DNA of 64,000 bases from Ampelocalamus luodianensis (GCA_036346255.1 CM070628.1:12167840-12231839); one strand, 5' to 3'. Positions 33,640 through 45,947 are shown, numbered from the stretch's first letter. The notes: generated from the sequence alone by a model not told the origin. Numbers and translations: made by a program.

Positions 33640-35640
33640 CGCGGCTCCTTGTCGCTTACGGCTAAGACCTCCTTAGAACCAGTGGCTGGAGATTTATGTC
33701 TCTTCGGCTTGTTCTTGGATTTCTTAGCCTTTTGTCCTTCTTCTTACCACTTTCGCCTGCATCTTGAGGGATGTTGTCCTCGCGGTCAATAGTGTTGTTC
33801 CACTCGATTGCTTCAGCGGTAGTCGCATATCTATCGGCCATCTCAAAGAGTTCGGTGACAGTGGCAGGAGGATTCAAAGCGATGTCCTCCGTTATCCTTC
33901 TACTGCAGACTCCCTACTTGAAAGCCCTGATAATAGACGAGTCAGAAACCTCCGGAATGGAATTACGAACCTGACTAAAGCGCCTGATGAATTGATGCGG
34001 AGTCTCATGATCGTTCTGCCTCATCCGGTGCAAGTCGTCCTCCTTTTCAGGGCGGTTGTAGGTGCCCTGGAAGTTCGCCAACAGAAGGTCGCAAAGGTGT
34101 TGCCACAAGTAGACCGACTCAAATGGCTGGTTCAATAGCCATGATCGAGCAGACCCTTCAAGCACAGTCGGAAGGTAATTCGCCATTACATGCTCTCCTC
34201 CTGCTGCTGCTCGGATAGCTGTTGTGTAGATCTGGAGGAATTAAATGGGATTTTGGGTTCCATAGAATTTCTCCATATGCACTAGTAGGAATCGAGGTGG
34301 CCAGCGAACTGCTCGGAGATTGGGTGAAAACGCCCGATATCCAGTGATAACTTCTTGGCGCCTTCTTTGTAGGAAAGAAGGGCTAACATCACCAGGTGAT
34401 TGTACTCGACGATACCCAGTCACGGGTGGACTTGACCTATAGTAGGCCTCAGTCTTACGAGGGAAATACTCCTTATGTTCCGTCTGCTGCCGCAGATTTT
34501 GACCCTAGAGTGGTGAAAGATCACCTCTCCTAGGAGCTTGTCGATCTCCAGATGTTCGAATAGCCTTCCTCAAGTCAGGAGAGCGACATGATCGATAATC
34601 ATGTCGATCTCCATGCGACGAGTTGTTCGAACGACTGACAAAAGATGGAGTCGTACTGCTACGACTTCCGGAATGATGTCAATGAGGATACTCGAGTTTT
34701 GCCATCGTGTTCCGAAGCCTCCGTGCGATCTCTTCGGTGAAGAGATCGTAGCCTGGTGCTCGAGCGAGCTCTTGAGTTGGATTCTCTAGCAAGTCATTGA
34801 TGTGCTGGAGCTCCTAAGCTTTCTCTGATTGATAATAAGCACGCCCAGGGAGATTTTTCTGAGCCACTATTTTTTCTATCGAGTTGGTTTCAGTGGAGTG
34901 CGAGAATGTTGAGGATTTCCCACATGTTCATCAGGGTGTTCACCCTGTTCATCAGCGGCGGTGCTCTTGCCATTGCCACGAGGGGACGTAGTGTGTGTCC
35001 GTCGAGGAGCATCGTCAATCCTGTTTCTGGGAGAATGATTCTTGTCAGAGGGAATAACGAAGACCTCCCGTTGATGGCATCCACTTGCGCTCGAGGCCTC
35101 CTCGCTTGAGGAGTAGTCGAGAGACACCATCTAGCGACTTGGAGTAAACCCCTCCAGGAAGGGGAACTCTGGGTTATAACCGTCTCCGTCCATAGGTGTG
35201 TCCTGCGATGGGATGGTCGAACTTGCAGGAAAAGCGTGTTTGATCCCCTCCTCTGCGGGATTAGCCAGAGAGAAAGGACCATCACGTGCCAATGAAGCTC
35301 TGGAATGATGGCTTCCAGAACTTATCTCGCCAGGTCATACTGCCTTAAGGAGACTCGAACACTCGGAGGAAAAACTCTCGTCGTATTGTGAGTATGTCTT
35401 GGGGCAACCCTGTTTGTGGTTGTGTTGACTCTTGCCCCTGAGGAAGCTAGTCCCTCAGCTGGGCGTACTGTTGTGGGGGATAAGGATCCCTCCTCAACTC
35501 CACCGGTGGTGTGGTCTCCGAGATCTGATAAAAGATCTCCAGAGGCGGCAATACCATCGGATGATTCGATACTCGGCTCGTAATCGAAACCGGCATCCAT
35601 GTCGACGTCTGCGTAATCGGCCAAGTCGAACCGATTCTCC
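33640..35640 (-). pseudogene. Tat-type gag, broken
   Basis: Minus-strand pieces in order are: DMDAGFDYEPSIESSDGIAA near 35600; a proline-rich stretch; a long charged linker (35285-34890); SARSWLLNQPFESVYLWQHL and FRRFSQVRNSIPEVSDSSII (34186-33914), the Retrotrans_gag core; FEMADRYATTAEAIEWNN near 33840; and a lysine-rich tail with a CPFHKKEG-type zinc-like motif near 33550. Gag would coat the RNA in particles. Several frameshifts separate the pieces. The plus-strand copy at 47457-49640 is better preserved. Confidence 0.82.
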
Positions 35641-35731
35641 TCGTTCTACTCTCCTGCCAAGGAAGCATCAAAGAGAAAAGAAAGAACTATTAACAAGGAA
35701 TTACCAGAAGGTCCCCACGGTCAGTGCCAAA

Positions 35732-36500
35732 TGTCGGTGTTTTAGAACCGATCTTACATAAATATTATTTGATTCGGGGGTCTCCACAATTGATCACGCA
35801 GACAGAAAAGACACGGAAATTTTTATACAGGTTCGGGCCTTCTCTAGAGAGAATAACAACCCTACTCCTGTGTGTATTGTATTGGGTATCTTGGTTACAA
35901 TCAGTGGAAAGACTTGAGTTTATACTACCACTGATTGCGTCTCCCTCCCATTTCTCTCTGACTGAAGTCTTTTTATAGTACGTGTAGGGGTGGTCGTTCT
36001 AGGTCAAGAGGTGCTCCATTATTCCGTAATAATGGTAGTAATCACCGAAGTAGTAACGTCCCCATGTTGCCTCACGGTTACCAATCAGAGATAATGGTGT
36101 GTTACATGCAGTTACTTCAGAGAATAACTGCGTATATTGACTGCTCAGATCTCGTAATTAATTGGGCCTATAGGCAAGTGGACCTAGTTAACTGTGAAGA
36201 AGTCGTGACAGAGTTGGTCATAGAAGGACTTACGACCAGGAGTAGTCGTAGAAAAGCTTACGACTGGGTACTGGTCGTAGAAGGACTTACAACCAGAGGT
36301 AATCGGAGGAGAACTTACGATTACATGGTAGTCGTAGAAGGACTTACGACTATGGGGGTGGTCTTAGAAGAACTTACACTGCTTGATTGGCTTCTCCCTT
36401 ATGACTATAAGGGGTATACTTAATAGCCGTGTGACGTCATATTTACCCATAATACTAATTACAGATAAATAGTAAAATAAGGATTATTAGATCCTCGTCA
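35732..36500 (-). repeat. LTR of the minus-strand Tat-type element
   Basis: 769 bp. Minus-strand start is TGACGAGGATCTAATAATCC (36500 down) and end is TAAAACACCGACA (35732). The primer-site region TTGGCACTGACCGTGGGGAC follows at 35731, a mutated form of TTGGCGCCGTCCGTGGGGA. It contains an array of imperfect GTCGTA...TACGAC palindromes (36215-36400) like that of the other copy. Confidence 0.88.
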
Positions 36501-36706
36501 AGGGCTATTTTCGATATTGCACCGCCGAAGGGGGCTATTTTTTATATTGCACCTCCTAAAATGCATTTCAAATATATTCGGTCACATCAAAACTCATATT
36601 TTTTTTCTCTACCTCGTATTTCCTTATCTTTTTGAAAATTATCGCTAGTGAAGACAATTATAGATATACCAAAATTATAAATTTACTTTAATTGCAAAAT
36701 AGGGAA
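36501..36706. other. Unassigned AT-rich sequence, probably right part of the PMD element
   Basis: GGCTATTTTCGATATTGCACC occurs here twice in near-identical form (about 36503 and 36532). No gene is visible. It separates the Tat-type LTR from the palindrome array. Confidence 0.4.
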
Positions 36707-36853
36707 CCTGTCACCATTTCAAACGGTGACAGGGGCCTATTGCCAATTCAAATGATGACAGGTTCCCTGTGCACTATTTGAAGTGGCGACAAGGCACCTG
36801 TTGCCATTTCATCTAGAGATAGGCTCTTGTCACTATTTGAAATGGCGACATGA
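36707..36853. repeat. Five palindromic units, period about 30 bases
   Basis: Units start near 36707, 36736, 36766, 36797 and 36827. Each has arms such as CCTGTCACC/GGTGACAGG around ATTTCAAA or ATTTGAA, with arm changes between units. Related units lie at 30235-30445, on the other side of the PMD gene, suggesting that both belong to the ends of the PMD-bearing element. Confidence 0.75.
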
Positions 36854-37297
36854 GGACATTTTTGCCAAAAAAAATTACTATTTAATTTTTTAATTATTAA
36901 TTAAAATAATATTATTTAAATAATTCATCGAATCATAATAGCTTGATATCACAAAACAAGTCGTTTTGGACATTGACACGGTCCCCAAAATGCAACTTTG
37001 ACCACTAATTACTATTGTAATATATTTGTAAAACCTAATAAAATTACTTTTTGAGACGAATCTATACATATGTTTTTTATGTATCTAATCTAAATATTTA
37101 AAAAGATATCGATTACTAAAGTTTTCAAAGTTTGATTGCACACATTTCAAAACGATTTTGTTTTTGTGAACTGGAGAGAGTAATAAGGAGAAGGGCAGCA
37201 CCTACATAAGTGATGAAGTAACACCAGTGTATCTACTCTTGTTTCGGACAAGATCCCATTCCCACCAAATTGCTCTAGCTCTCCCCACATGTCCACC
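36854..37297. other. AT-rich DNA, nothing recognised
   Basis: No open frame of note, repeat or promoter signal is visible. It may be the outer flank of the PMD element or host DNA. Confidence 0.4.
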
Positions 37298-37308
37298 AAA
37301 AGGATATG

Positions 37309-38174
37309 GAGAAAATTAGCTCAGTGACACCGCGTTAGAGCGTAATCAGAGGAATAACACTTCGTTTGTGACGCACTGAAAAATAACATCACGAACACCA
37401 AAAAATTAGACGAATGACATCGCCGCGAGTTACTTTTGTTTCCAATTTTTTTAAAATATATAAACTGAGCTAAACAAATTATCAATTTTTTTTGTGGAGT
37501 CTCCCGACACAGTTTAATTGCTTGTGTATTTTTTAAAAAAACTTTATACATTCTGATTTTGTTTCTAAAATTAATTTAAATATACTGTTTGTAGGAATTT
37601 TTCTAATATAGAAAATGAGGTCCAAATATTATAATTTTTTTTTCAGGCTCCTTACATAGTGGACTTGATTGTGTAATTTTTCTATAATTTTTTACAGAAT
37701 TAATTAATGCAATTTCATAATGTCCTTACATTATGAAATATAAGAGTCCTCACACAGTGGACATTATGAAATTGCATTACTTCATTTTGCAAAATTTTAG
37801 AAAAATTACACAATCAAGTCCACTATGTAAGGAGCCTGAAAAATTGTTTTCATAATGTTTGGACCTTATTTTCTATATTAGAAAATTCCTACAAATAGTA
37901 TACTTAATTGAATTTTAGTGACAAAATCGGAATATATAAAGTTTTGAAAAAAAAACACACAAGCAATTAAACCGTGTCTGGTGACTCCACAAAAAAAATG
38001 ATAATTTTTTTTAGCTCAGTTTCTATATTTAAAAAATCTAGAAATGGAAGTAACTAACGGTGATGTCATTCGTCTAATTTTTTGGTATTCACGATGTTAT
38101 TTTCCAGTGCGTCACGAACGGAGTGTCATTCCTCCGATTACGCTCTAACGCGATGTCACTAAGCTAATTTCCCC
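37309..38174. mobile_element. Mutator-type fold-back element with 400-bp inverted repeats
   Basis: Left end is GAGAAAATTAGC (37309) and right end is its complement GCTAATTTCCCC (to 38174). Outside lie AAAGGATATG (37299-37308) and AAAGGATGTG (38175-38184), a 9-10-bp duplication as made by Mutator-like transposases; the GAGA start also fits. The two arms, each about 415 bp, pair almost throughout, leaving a loop of about 35 bases near 37724-37756. No coding capacity. The frame at 37321-37551 is arm sequence, not a gene. Confidence 0.88.
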
Positions 38175-38184
38175 AAAGGATGTG

Positions 38185-38484
38185 CTAATTTTATTACTTG
38201 AAGCAGCATTATAACACTAAGGCCATGGATGCACATAACCCTGTTGGCTCTTTGCGCATAAGGAGGCATGGATCAACTCACCGGACTAAAATCCTGGCCG
38301 CGCATGAGGTAGAGGAAGAGCTCCACCATGACTGCTTAGTCGCTGTCCACACTGTATCCCCTCACTGTTCGCCATCCTCACCACCAACCCAGAAACCGCG
38401 CCGCCGGAAGGACTCCGGCGACCGACGGAGCTGACAGTGGCTGTGCTGGGAGAGGAGGGAGGAGCTAGGAGGCAGCGAGGACGG
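38185..38484. other. Short unassigned stretch
   Basis: The region contains GC-rich pieces that are open on both strands (38198-38434 and 38540-38286), but no motif. It adjoins the TGTAACACCCC boundary at 38485. It may be host DNA or the edge of an older element. Confidence 0.35.
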
Positions 38485-40530
38485 TGTAACACCCCAGCCC
38501 AACATGAGCTTGGAATGCTACTAAACTTATAGAGTAGCAAATAAAAACTAAGTTTTTTTTACTAAATTTCGACAAAACCTCCTTTGTATAGACGGATATA
38601 CCGGAGGTTCAGACAATTTAATATAGCATCATTCAATATTCCAACCATCCAATTTAAATGAATCATCAAAGAGCACCCAAAATATGCTAAACAACTAAAG
38701 CATAATCAAAAGGGCATCCATAATCTTCTAATCAACTCTATTACAATTTATTCCAAGCATAAGGTATAATCATGAATAATCCTTTAAGCAGTTTGCTCAC
38801 TTATTCAGGCATGTTCCAAATTTAATCAACTATAAATGGTTCGTGGCAATGTGCATCCAAACTTATGACTATTCCCTCCCATGCATGCCGTTCTTGTAGG
38901 GGGTACCTAAAAACACAAATAACAACAAGAGTGAGTCTACAGACTCAGCAAAGTACAAATAATATGACAATATAACACATGATTATAACCTCAGCAACCA
39001 TTCTCATATCTTCACAATATATCATAACACATGCTTATGCAATGCTCAATGCATCCTTTCTCTTTGACTCTCTTTGCATTTTACCGGTAATGCAGGGTAT
39101 GCAACCGTCACTGCATACCCATGCATGTGCTCGTAAGCACAGGGACCAAGAGCCCACACTTCGCAAGTATAGGGACCACAAGCCCACACTTCGCAAGTGT
39201 GGGGACCACAAGCCCACACTCCACAAGTGTAGGGACCACAAGCCCGTCATATACATGACGGGGACCTCAAATCATTGCTTGGTCACCACGTGACTAAGCC
39301 TCAAATATGATGACATGATGCACAAGTACAATTACTCTATCCATCATTAACATGTAAATACAGCATCATCATGCATGAATAAAACTTACTTATACTTCTA
39401 GCAATCATGATCATTGTCACTCATAACATTATAGCATCCATGAATAGCGCATACATTCATAATATTAGCAAACATGAACAATCTCCCAGGAATAATCTAC
39501 CACTAACTGTACTTGCCTCAACCGTGCGAAGCTTGCTGATGCGGAGAGGGTGTTGCCCCGGAATCAAACCATCTAAATAAGTGTAACAACCACACTAAGA
39601 GGATATTTCTGGACAAGACGGTACTAGAAATAAGTACACGACGCACTACGCTCCCTATAGCAACCCAAAACACCAATTTCTATAGACATCGATCTGTTCC
39701 CAAAACAGAAGAGCCTTCTTCTAAAATTCATAACTTTTCATATACATATCCAAATCTAGTGTTCTTTGATTCTTCTAAAAGCTTATTAAATTATCTACAT
39801 AAAACTAGTTGGTGAGATTCCCAGATTTTGTCATCTTCTATCCCTACTAAACAGATTACTAGCACTGCTAAATCCCGTCAGAGGTTCTGGACAGCGAGAC
39901 TAAAACTAACGTATCTTTCAGTACACTTATCCAAAAATTATGATCTTTAGCTCTCGGAAAAGCTTACAAGCATACCTGCAACTTTTATTTTGGTGAGATC
40001 CTCTAACAAATTCATTAACTATTCGCTAATGACCGATTAACATTGACTGTCAGAATTGTGATAGAACTGCAGAACTGCAGTGCTAGGAAATTCATAACTC
40101 CTAAATCGCTCGTCCAAACGACGTGATCTAATACTCTAATGAAAGCCAAAGACGTGACCTACAAATTGCTAGCAGATGGCCAGATCAAATTTTGCAGTTA
40201 ACATCCTCAAAACAGTCGGGCACTACAGAGTGCCCTAAACCGATCTAACACCGACATTGCTAAAATATAAGAATTTACGACTAAACGATCTACAAATCGA
40301 ATCAAAATTAAACTAAGGCTGGTCAAACACTTATAGATTCTTACCCTTGAAGTTCATCCAAAAAAGAAAACGTGGTCCTTGGTCCTTCCTCTTTTCCTCC
40401 CTTCTACTTCCCCTCTCTTCTCTCTTCCTCCCTTCTTTCTTGATCTTGGCCGATGGTAAGGAGGGGTGGTGATCCTACAGTGCCATACATGCTACAGTGC
40501 ACACTGCAGTAAATACTAGGGTTTCCCCCA
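38485..40530 (-). mobile_element. Probable long LTR remnant (copy F)
   Basis: The plus-strand left edge TGTAACACCCCAGCC is, on the minus strand, GGGGTGTTACA, a common LTR 3' end. The layout (GAGTCTACAGACTC near 38932, then a hairpin array, then a CT-rich leader around 40370-40450 on the plus strand) resembles the other long LTRs read on the minus strand. I could not find a matching 5' end or target duplication, so the right edge is set only by the next LTR at 40531. Confidence 0.5.
39095..39294. repeat. Array of seven short hairpins, about 30-base spacing, variable stems
   Basis: Successive palindromes are at 39095-39120 (GGGTATGCA/TGCATACCC), 39127-39140 (GTGCT/AGCAC), 39153-39171, 39183-39201 and 39213-39231 (CCACACTT/AAGTGTGG and variants), 39243-39262 (CCCGTCAT/ATGACGGG) and 39280-39294 (GTCAC/GTGAC). 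The linkers are nearly constant (GGGACCACAAG). Stems differ but remain self-complementary. Confidence 0.85.
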
Positions 40531-40756
40531 TGTAACATCCCAATTCTCAACTTGTGTTTCAAATGTAAAAAAATGTGTAGAAATTAAAACTTTTCTTGCA
40601 TCTTGAAGTTTTTGAGCTTTTCTGCAATTCTTGTAAAGGAATTGTGGGAAATCAAAAACCCAAACCTCCAAATTGACTAAAGTCATGACCTTTCTTTTCC
40701 AACCCTTGTCTAACCTTGTGATCATCCTCTGAAAATATTTTTTCTAAGTTCTAAGG

Positions 40757-43700
40757 TGTGAGGACCCCAATTTATTTGGCTTGTAATGCTTAACCAACCA
40801 CCTGGTCCTAGCATCACAAATCAAATAAATTGATCCTCGAGATATGTATACTTCCGAGCAGTATACACACCCGTTACAAAATTAGACATCAACTCCATTC
40901 CAAACATAGAGTCCAAACACCACACTACCAAACGGAAGATAAACAAATAGAAGAGTTATTACAGACAAAGGCCGACAGGCCAAGATACACAAATAAACAA
41001 GAACGACAGCGGAAGCAAAGTGCCATAAGATGGCTATAAACAAAGCCAATCGCGTGCCTCCATCCCACAAGGCATCGCCAGGACCGCCAAGTCTAGTCGT
41101 CACGAAAGCGGCAACTGACTCACGAAGTGAGGCCCTTGGGGCTCACCTTCTTCCTCTGCAACAAAAACATTAAGCAAAGCACACGAGTACAAAGATTGTC
41201 TTTGTACCCGCAAGACTGACGTGTGAACTAGCGGACACTTCATAAGCTACATGCAGAGCTTATTTGGTGGAGGCCATATGTTTCATTTGCACAAAGCTAG
41301 ATTTGTTTGCAATAATGTAATACAGTTTAAAGGCAAGTTTGCAATTCATTTTCTTGTTGAAATAATCTGAATAAAGATAGATACAAGTAACCACCTAGAA
41401 GTGACTATCTCAATAGTCACCACAATATAGCACGAATCCCAGTTCGTACCACCTACAAGTTTTAATTTTAAAGGTTGTAGTCTAACTCTTGAAAAGCTTA
41501 CCCAAGCGTGTCCATCACCTAGGGCGAGGCTATTCGAATAGTTTTTAACCTGCAGGGTGTACCACTGTACCCACACTTGCATCGCCTTTAAGCCAAAGCA
41601 CACTTAGAAGGTATCTTTGCACGGCTAAGTCCTACGAGACTTTTTCCAATATTGTGTATTAACTACGAGCCGCTCGTATGGATAGAAATCCATACGCTTA
41701 CATGGTAAAGCCGAAAAGACAACTACCCACTCAGGATAAAGCTTTTCGGACAACTACCATGCTCCCAACACCATCCCTCCTGCGACCTCCTGCGACCCGG
41801 AGCCAATACACGCCAAAGTACTAGGTCAAGAGAGGTCCCATATACTCTAGTGTGGTTAGCACGCCGAAATGCCTGGATAAAAATTCACTCACAAGATGTT
41901 CGGTCCTTAATTGACCCGGGCACCTTTCCAGTCACACCCAACAGATCACACCAAACTTACCATTGTGCCCGCGTCTAAATCGTTTTTGTTTTCAATTTTG
42001 CAATTAAACATAGCAAAAATGCTGAAACATAAAGTTATAGTAGATGTTGTGTGATCAAGGTTACCGACTAAAGTCGATAACCGCTTGATTCTACCGATAG
42101 CTAAGCATGTCTAAGCAAGTTGACCGGATCTACTAAGTGACAAGAGATCATCCGGCGACCTCTAATCACAGCAAATAACCTAGGCTCGGTAGTAGAGATC
42201 AATATTTTGACTACAGGATATGCAACACGGATTTAACTAATCAATTTAACACAAATTAAGCAATGCATACATACAATTTGAAACAAAATATTAGACTTTA
42301 AAATACTAGGATTATCATGATCAAAGCGCTTTTCTTTTTTGTTGCTCAGAATGCTCAACATTCTGGAGGATCGCTCTCGTGGTTACCGCAAATGTCGAAG
42401 CCTAACGATTGAACAAATAACAACGAATAAGAGCGAATAACACCGACAACACTCAAACATTCAATAACAACAAAACATACCAAAACTCACAGAGCCTAAG
42501 CAAGAAATAACAAAAAATTTAGAAACAGAGAATAATTTATTTTAAGATATTATGAATTTTCCCATGAATTTTCTAAACTAAAAACACATCAAAGCACTAG
42601 TTAAATAATTAACAAATTTTTATGAACAGAAATAGTATCTAAAACCGATCCACGATAATTAGTATACTAAAAATGAAATTTTCTGAATTGGGTTCATTGG
42701 ATTTGGACAATTATTGAAAGAGATATACATTTTCTAATTTGGAATTACATTCTACAACATTAAATTAATTAACAGATTTTTGATACAGGGACAAGGTTGA
42801 AAATAATTTTAGTAAATAGTACATTTAAAATGAAAATTAACAGACTGGTTTCATGCAATTTGGATAAAAATTGAATTAGTTATGCATTTTCTAAGTTTAA
42901 TTGAATTAACAGGCAAAGAAAAGCATTTGAAATACTAAAGCATTTAAATCTTTTCTACCGGCAACCAACCAGCCCGGACACGACAATGGCCAAATGAAAG
43001 GTCTTGGCGAGCATCGCCGAAGGTGGCGTGGCGTATTCGAGAATACGTCTTGACTTACCAAAGTGCAAACCTAATATACTCTCACGAGAAATAAACGCTA
43101 CCAAGCGGAAAGCGCATTACGAGCTACACAACCCTAAGCGGCGGCACGGACCCACATGGCGCGACTCGGAGGGAAATATAGCGGTTGGATTAGAGTTTAC
43201 TAAACACGATTAACGAGAGGACCCACATGGCGATGGTGAACTAAACATGGATTAGTGCTAGCCGATACCACCGGCTCGCCGCGCGCGCGAGACGGGCGGC
43301 ACGGCCACGCGGTGGATCTCGCGAACGGCGGGTTTCAAAGTGAGCGAGTGATACCTTCGGGTTCACAGAGACTTTGCGAACCCGATGGCGGCGGTCTTGA
43401 CCACGAGATGCCGCGATGGTGGCGGCGAACGGAGGCGAGAAGAAAGTGCGGCCAGCGGAGAAGACGCCACGAGCGATGAGAAGCTTCGAGAAGGTGCGCA
43501 TCGGCGCCGCCTTGACTCCGTGAAGGATAAGCCCACGACCACGGCGGCGATGGAGCTCGCGGCGGCCGAAATTGCTGCGGCGGTGAATCACCGTCGCGAA
43601 GAAACGCCCGCACACCCACCATGATGTACCAAGGCCGAAAGGAGCTCACGGTTAGACTCGAAAGGATTGCGATCACGAGGACCAAGCGAGGCGAGGACTC

Positions 43701-44857
43701 ACAGAGCGCAAATGAGCTCATGAGCCGAGATCACCGGAGGCGGAGACGACGAACTAGCTCCGGCGATACACCGGATGCCACGAGCTCGGGATGGGCAAAA
43801 TGGGCGCGGTGAGGAAAGTGGATCACGACGGAGGGGTTGTTGCTCAAGCAGCGGTGAGGTGGTGGTGCGCCCTCGGTTTCTTCTCCGACCGAAGCTAAGA
43901 AATGGGCGGAGAAGGCGTAAGAATGGTCTGCGAGGAGGAATGGGCGACCCTAGGAGGTAGATGGACTCGGCGATCCCCGGAGGCACACACGCGTCCGGCG
44001 TGGCGGCGGACGAGTGCGTGGCACGCATGCGCGATCGCCCGAGCTCCGGTGGCGTGAGTCGCGAGGAAGAACGACAAGGAGGGCCCACACGTCGGCGGCG
44101 GCAAAGCGGCTCGAGTCGGGTCCGCGCGGAGCTCGTTGGTTAGACTCGATCAATATCACACCGACCGTGGGATCTAAAATGGGCTACCGAGATCGATGTA
44201 TGCATTTGGACAGTCGGTTGATTCGACGCCACGCGGGCCACACGATCTGCATCGGACGGTCAACAATGATCGGCTCGGCGGTGCAGCTAGTTGACGCGAC
44301 CGAGTCAAGTGGTGCGGGTCGGACTCGAGTCCGAGTTAGGTCCGAGCCGCAGGAAGCAGTGTTTCGAGTTTGAATAAAAGGGCTGAGTTAGTTTGGGAAT
44401 TTTTAGAGGTAGCTCTGAGCTCCAAAAATTTCAGAAATTTTTATGGTACCTACTAGGGATAGAGGAAAACCTTGTGAAATTTTTCCAGGAGTTTTCATGC
44501 ACTAGATTTCTCCCAATAAAATTCACAAGCTGCTGTCCAGAGGTTTGACCAGATTTCTAAACTGGTTTGACTTGGGCATTTGAAATAGCAAACAAAATCT
44601 AAAAATTGTGAAATAATTCAGGGAGGTAGATAGGATGATCAAGATGATAGGAAAAATAATTTCAGAAGATGACCACAAGTTTGAAAGCTAAGAATTTGCT
44701 GACAACAATTTCTATTCACAAGAATTTAATTCTAGAAAATGGAAATTCCTAGGGAAAATTTGGAAAACTTCCAAATGATTTGATGAGACAACAAAAGTTT
44801 TTATTTCTCCTCAAAATTTTACATTGGAAATACAAACCCTAAGTTAGGGCTGTTACA
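40757..44857 (-). mobile_element. Solo LTR (copy C, 4.1 kb) nested in copy E
   Basis: Minus strand: starts TGTAACAGCCCTAACTTAGG (44857) and ends TTGGGGTCCTCACA (40757). TAAGG lies on both sides (40752-40756 and 44858-44862). There is no internal coding region. It shares CTATTCGAATAG (41530-41541), a perfect GTGACTAT/ATAGTCAC hairpin (41401-41420) and the GAGTAC hairpin (41185-41211) with the other long LTRs. GC-rich frames at 43241-44373 on both strands lie in its promoter/leader and show no protein motif. Confidence 0.92.
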
Positions 44858-45947
44858 TAAGGTTAATATGGGACACCTCTGAAAAATTTCACAATTTTTA
44901 GAAATTATTTGATAATTTTAAGAGGCCAGTCAAACCTGTTTGACCCTGGTCAAACCATAGCTAAGAACCTTGCAGAAATTTTGAAGAAGAATGCAAGGCA
45001 TAAAAACCTCTGACAATATTATACAAGATCAATTTTAGAGTTAGCAAGCTCTAGTAAAAATTTCAGAAATTTTAGAGTTGTTTTGCTATCTCTAAAAATC
45101 CCCCAAAGTTTCAGTTTAACTCAAAACCCTAAGTCAAAGTGTGTTGGGCTCGAGTCAGACCTGAGCCCAACCTAATGGACTTGGTTGAATCCAACCAACT
45201 AACTGCACTCGGGCTCACTTAAAAACGCGCGTGAGATCTGAGCCGTCCGATCTTGATCGTACCCTCCCCGTTTGAGTGAAACATTCGGACCCCCGAGTCC
45301 CGCATTTCATTTCAGCCGTCAGATCTTGATCTAACCGCTGTGGGTCGCTTTGAGCAAAACGACCGAGCCGGTTGTGTACGTGGTTGAGCCAAATCAACTA
45401 AACGTACCGGTTCGCTTTTAAAAGGGTGCGTCCATCTGAGTCGTTGGATTTCCATCGGGCGGTCTTTATTCATTGGGCCGTTCGCACCGCCCAAACGTCC
45501 CAAGCAATCTCAGTCGCTCATTTCCGATTAGACCGTTCGCGCGATTCTAAACATCGGGTCCCCCGATCGTCTCTGTTAAATCTTGACCGTCCATTTCTAA
45601 TCCAACCGCTCAGAATCTTTTGACTCATCTTAACCTAACCCCTTAGCCTTTTCACATCGAACCATTTTTACCCTTTCACTGACCGGTGGGCCCACACCGA
45701 GACTGGTCATCGTCTTCAACCTCTGGCTCGCACGCGCGTGATGGAACAGGGCATGGGGGGAGAGCCCTTTTCAAATTCATGCGTCACCGTTCAACAACTC
45801 TGGTCCTCGGCATTTAATGCCCTCAGTGAGCTTTCGCGCTCTTAGTCCTCCTCTCAGCTGCTCCCGTCAATTTCTTGGTTCATGGCCACACCATGAACCG
45901 AGCTCACCCTAGAACCCTTGTCCATGCCCAAACCCTAGTTCTCTAGC

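Larger units (their letters stand above)
31941..36500 (-). mobile_element. Tat/Ogre-type Ty3-gypsy element, 5' part only, inserted in the PMD element
   Basis: Minus-strand order is LTR (36500-35732), primer site, gag (about 35640-33640), protease start, reverse transcriptase, and RNase H start (to about 31940). There is no integrase and no 3' LTR, so the 3' part was deleted or never inserted. The LTR matches that of the plus-strand copy at 46612-47385 at both ends (TGACGAGGATCT...ACACCGACA). Clade naming rests on the TTGGCGCCG-type primer site and the gag style. Confidence 0.85.

Noticed and set aside
37309..38174. MicroRNA precursor
   Set aside because: The hairpin is far too long and has Mutator-type ends and target duplication. 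It may make siRNAs but is not a miRNA gene.
39095..39294. CRISPR-like repeat-spacer array
   Set aside because: The constant linkers and variable inserts recall a CRISPR array, but units are short, spacers are palindromic and the context is plant LTR DNA without cas genes.
38485..40530. Intact solo LTR with defined ends
   Set aside because: Only the left edge is convincing. I tried several right edges ending in ACA and none gave a matching 5-bp duplication.
43241..44373. Host gene on either strand in a GC-rich stretch
   Set aside because: It is within the solo LTR flanked by TAAGG. Frames overlap on both strands and lack motifs or splice-supported continuity.
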